7,322 nt of DNA, taken from contig JAPPIY010000147.1 of the NCBI GenBank assembly GCA_026914095.1, positions 1 to 7,322 on the forward strand, given 5' to 3'. Positions within the stretch are counted from its first letter, which is position 1. Each line of letters starts with the position of its first letter. The translations under genes and the position numbers were made by a program. The notes under the pieces were generated by a model. That model was not told the DNA's origin and did no database searches. It worked only from the letters and a program-made list of their open reading frames with translations. The DNA comes from Oligoflexia bacterium. GTDB taxonomy: Bacteria > Bdellovibrionota > Bdellovibrionia > Bdellovibrionales > UBA1609. Positions 5,115-7,322 of the stretch are shown here, in pieces.

Positions 5115-6113
5115 TCAAGACACAGAACAAATAAAATCCACTATTCTTTGTGAAAAACCCATTTCATTGTCATACCAAGCCACAAGTTTTAACAACTTTT
5201 GATCTTGCAAACGGGATAAACCAGCGTCTAAAATAGCGCTTTCTGATCTTCCAATAAAATCAGAGCTGACTAAAGGCCGTTCTTCTACAGCTAAAACCCC
5301 TTTTAAAGCGCCCAGGCTGGCCTGCTTAAAACAACGGTGGATTTCCTCTAAAGAGCTGGATTTTTTTGTCTCTGCTATCAAATCCACCAAGCTGACATTA
5401 GCTGTGGGAACACGATAAGCAACACCTTGCAAACAACCTTTAAGTTCGGGAAAAATCAAAGACAAGGCTTGACCGGCTCCTGTGCTGGTTGGAATAATAT
5501 TCAAACCCGCCGCCCGCGCCCGCCTTAAATCTTTATGTGAAGAATCTAAAAGCTTTTGATCATTCGTGTAAGAGTGAACCGTGGAAAAAAAGCCCCGCTC
5601 CAAACCACAAGATTGTTGCAACACTTGAATGAGAGGAGCTAGACAGTTTGTCGTGCAGGAGGCATTGCTGATAAAATGATGCTTATCCGCTTGATACTGA
5701 CTTTGATTCACTCCATACAATAAAGTAAAATCCGCCGTCTCTGAAGGGGCGGAAACAATAACTTTCTTAATCCCCTTTGAAAAAGCCTTCTCCCAATCCT
5801 TTCGGTTTTTAAACTTCCCTGAGCATTCTACAACAATATCTATTTTATATTTATCCCAAGGAATCAAGTCAGGATGCTTTTCTTGCAGACAAACAACAGA
5901 TTCTCCCTCTATAATCAAGTCTTGCCCCTTTGAAGACACAGGATAAGGCCACACTCCATGAACCGAATCATACTTCAAAAAGTAAGCCATGCTCTCTGAA
6001 GAGCTGGTCCCGTTAATTAAAGAGAGGTTTAGCTTTTTATAAGCCAAACGAACCATTAAACGGCCAATACGGCCTAAACCATTGACAGCCACTCTTAATC
6101 CAGCTTTGTCCAA
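5115..6113 (-). CDS. gap: Glyceraldehyde-3-phosphate dehydrogenase, type I, with a GapB-like cofactor loop
   Basis: Cytosolic phosphorylating GAPDH interconverting glyceraldehyde 3-phosphate and 1,3-bisphosphoglycerate in glycolysis or gluconeogenesis. Its 332 residues are normal length. NGLGRIGR at 11-18 is the nucleotide-binding loop, ASCTTNC at 151-157 holds catalytic Cys153, HSYTNDQ supplies His180, and HKDLRRARA, PTSTGA, RVPTANVS and WYDNEMGF are family blocks. After strand two the usual IND with its NAD-selective Asp reads ING (Gly35, then TSSSES). B. subtilis GapB, an NADP-preferring gluconeogenic enzyme, also lacks Asp there, so NADP use is likely but inferred. The usual NEWG is NEMG. 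The start is TTG at 6113 with GGAGG four bases upstream, overlapping the tatD end by 19 nt; a GTG at codon 8 lies very close to the NG motif and is less likely. Coupled translation with tatD is probable. Confidence 0.93.
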   Translation of the reverse strand: MDKAGLRVAVNGLGRIGRLMVRLAYKKLNLSLINGTSSSESMAYFLKYDSVHGVWPYPVSSKGQDLIIEGESVVCLQEKHPDLIPWDKYKIDIVVECSGKFKNRKDWEKAFSKGIKKVIVSAPSETADFTLLYGVNQSQYQADKHHFISNASCTTNCLAPLIQVLQQSCGLERGFFSTVHSYTNDQKLLDSSHKDLRRARAAGLNIIPTSTGAGQALSLIFPELKGCLQGVAYRVPTANVSLVDLIAETKKSSSLEEIHRCFKQASLGALKGVLAVEERPLVSSDFIGRSESAILDAGLSRLQDQKLLKLVAWYDNEMGFSQRIVDFICSVS

Positions 6114-6908
6114 TTGTCCTCCTCTTTTTTTATTTTAGGAAACAAATTCCAAGTGTTTTTTTTGAGTTGCTCTGAGAGAGTTTGCAAATCCACTTTCAGC
6201 AAATCGGCGACCCATTGAGCTAATAGAGAGACATAAGCCGGCTGATTCTCTTTTCCACGATGCGGCTCTGGAGATAAAAAAGGAGAATCGGTTTCTATAT
6301 GCAAACGATCTAAGGGAATTTTTTTACAGGTTTCTCTAAGGCTTTCCGCTTTTTTAAAGGTTAAAATACCGCTAAAAGAAATATTAAAACCACAATCTAA
6401 AGCCTGTTTAGCCAGAGAGTAAGACCCAGTAAAACAGTGCAAAAGGCCGCGAACTTGAGTCTTAAACTGCTTTAAAAAAAAAGACCGTATCCTCTTCCGC
6501 CTCTCTGGTGTGAATTTCAACAGGCAAGTTAAAAGCGCCAGCTAAAGACATCTGCCTTTCAAAAACCTCTTTTTGTTTTTGAATCTCAGAATTTTTATAA
6601 AAATAATCCAAACCAATTTCCCCTAAAGCCACTATCCTTTTTAGATTCAAATGTTTTTTTAAAAAATCTTCGCTCTCTTCATTAAAATCTTTAGCTGTAT
6701 GCGGATGCATTCCTAAAGCGCCATACACTTGAGGCGCATGCTTTTCACTTAAAGCAACAACCTGTCTCCAATCCCCTAACTCTGTCCCTATTGTTAAAAT
6801 GCGAAAAACACCAGCCTGCTCCGCCTCTTTTAAAACCTCCTCAGGGCTCAACTTGAGTTTATCAATATGAGCATGAGTATCAATCCATAATTGTTTCAGT
6901 TTTGACAT
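6095..6908 (-). CDS. tatD: TatD-family metal-dependent hydrolase, interrupted by a +1-base frameshift
   Basis: TatD-family amidohydrolase-fold enzyme, usually a metal-dependent deoxyribonuclease or hydrolase in the cytosol. As sequenced it falls into two overlapping frames, 6908-6462 (148 codons) and 6520-6095. Removing one T from the run at 6482-6474 fuses them into 270 residues, the normal family length. The fused protein has all expected metal ligands: His12 and His14 (DTHAH), Glu97 (GEIGLD), His133 (IHTREA), His157 (HCFTGS) and Asp207 (ETDSP), plus PHRGKENQP near the end. Without correction the N-terminal piece lacks the last two ligands and should be inactive. It starts 7 nt after holB with a weak AAGGGAAA site and overlaps GAPDH at the 3' end. 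Either the run is miscounted, the gene is newly broken, or slippage on the U9 run yields some full-length product. Confidence 0.88.
6474..6482 (-). other. Nine-base homopolymer at the tatD frameshift
   Basis: Nine A on the + strand (T9 in the coding strand) fall between Val142 and the continuation FFLKQF. Eight T restore the TatD frame (GTC TTT TTT TTA AAG). Runs of nine or more A/T are known substrates for RNA polymerase slippage in AT-rich bacteria and are also common sequencing-error sites. Confidence 0.8.
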
Positions 6909-6915
6909 TTTATGT

Positions 6916-7322
6916 TTAAAAATTTCCCTTTAAACTCTGCTTAACAAGTATCATAAAATTTTCAAAACACAAAATCAAATCAAAATTAGAGGACAGCTCT
7001 AACTCCATTTCTACAGTTTTTTTAATCCAAAAATCTAAAACACGGCTGGAAAAATGAGACAGCTCCTCCATTTCCTCCATTTTATCTCCATGAATGATAT
7101 GATCTCTATAACCCAGCTTTAATAAGCGAATATCCCTTAAAAACTGTTGCCAAAATCTTAAGATGGCTAAAGCCTGCTTTCTATTTTTAATATCTTGCTT
7201 AAAATCCATTTTATAAATAAAAGAAATATTTTTAAACATTTTTTGAAACAAATCAAAAGCCTCATTTCTCAAGTTTTTCTGATCTTTTAACTCTTCCAAC
7301 ATATCTAAACGCCCTCTGGCCC
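6916..7322 (-). CDS. holB: DNA polymerase III delta' subunit, C-terminal part (5' end beyond window)
   Basis: About 134 C-terminal residues of a protein that continues past the right edge: the frame stays open upstream of the first ATG at 7302, reading ARGRLD before it. The visible part is all-helical and matches the collar domain of clamp-loader delta' subunits: RDIRLLKLG, then a short acidic DKMEEMEELSHFSSRVL stretch and a final helix SNFDLILCFENFMILV that parallels the conserved N.N..L.LE.LLL ending. Delta' is a non-ATPase-active AAA+ subunit that helps load the beta clamp. tatD follows after 7 nt, as tatD often lies near holB in bacteria. The ATPase-fold and zinc-binding regions are not visible, so the call depends on the C-terminal pattern and context. 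Confidence 0.72.
   Translation of the reverse strand, partial: ARGRLDMLEELKDQKNLRNEAFDLFQKMFKNISFIYKMDFKQDIKNRKQALAILRFWQQFLRDIRLLKLGYRDHIIHGDKMEEMEELSHFSSRVLDFWIKKTVEMELELSSNFDLILCFENFMILVKQSLKGNF

Overview
All recognisable genes lie on the minus strand, so the window reads biologically from its right edge to its left. The DNA is AT-rich, with small spacers and several overlapping genes. The genome is bacterial. The order TPR membrane protein then BamB-like beta-propeller matches the yfgM-bamB(-der) neighbourhood of Proteobacteria. The propeller sequence and the CERTxQV-type LRR lipoprotein look most like low-GC delta-proteobacterial/Bdellovibrionota-type lineages. An AT-rich host-associated proteobacterium is an alternative. 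I cannot fix the taxon from sequence alone.

Layout, right to left. (1) 7322-4268 is a tight cluster: the C-terminal end of holB (DNA polymerase III delta'), a TatD-family hydrolase split by a T9-run frameshift, a GAPDH with a TTG start overlapping tatD, and an LRR lipoprotein 13 nt after GAPDH. (2) 4267-3859 is a spacer with a long palindromic repeat element carrying a G-quadruplex-type core, plus a possible remnant of an LRR gene 3' end. (3) 3858-3139 encodes a protein of unknown function. (4) 3138-2842 is a spacer with a second palindromic element. (5) 2841-1783 is leucine dehydrogenase. (6) 1706-1 holds a membrane-anchored TPR protein and a BamB-like propeller coupled by an ATGA overlap. 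The propeller carries a second frameshift near its end and runs off the left edge.

The main discovery is a family of palindromic elements with TATACYGATC..GTTTGAA-type terminal inverted repeats and GC-rich cores. Three copies are seen: 2973-3090, 3883-4061 and 4925-5050. The third sits inside the LRR lipoprotein gene. It splits what would otherwise be a normal lipoprotein signal peptide and adds exactly 42 sense codons without breaking the frame. This resembles the behaviour of Rickettsia palindromic elements, but the sequence looks unrelated to anything I can name.

Metabolically, leucine dehydrogenase plus a GAPDH with a GapB-like cofactor loop (the usual Asp replaced by Gly) suggests amino-acid use with gluconeogenic carbon flow; this is inference. 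The two frameshifts at homopolymer-like sites mean either sequencing error, gene decay, or slippage-based decoding. The raw data must decide.
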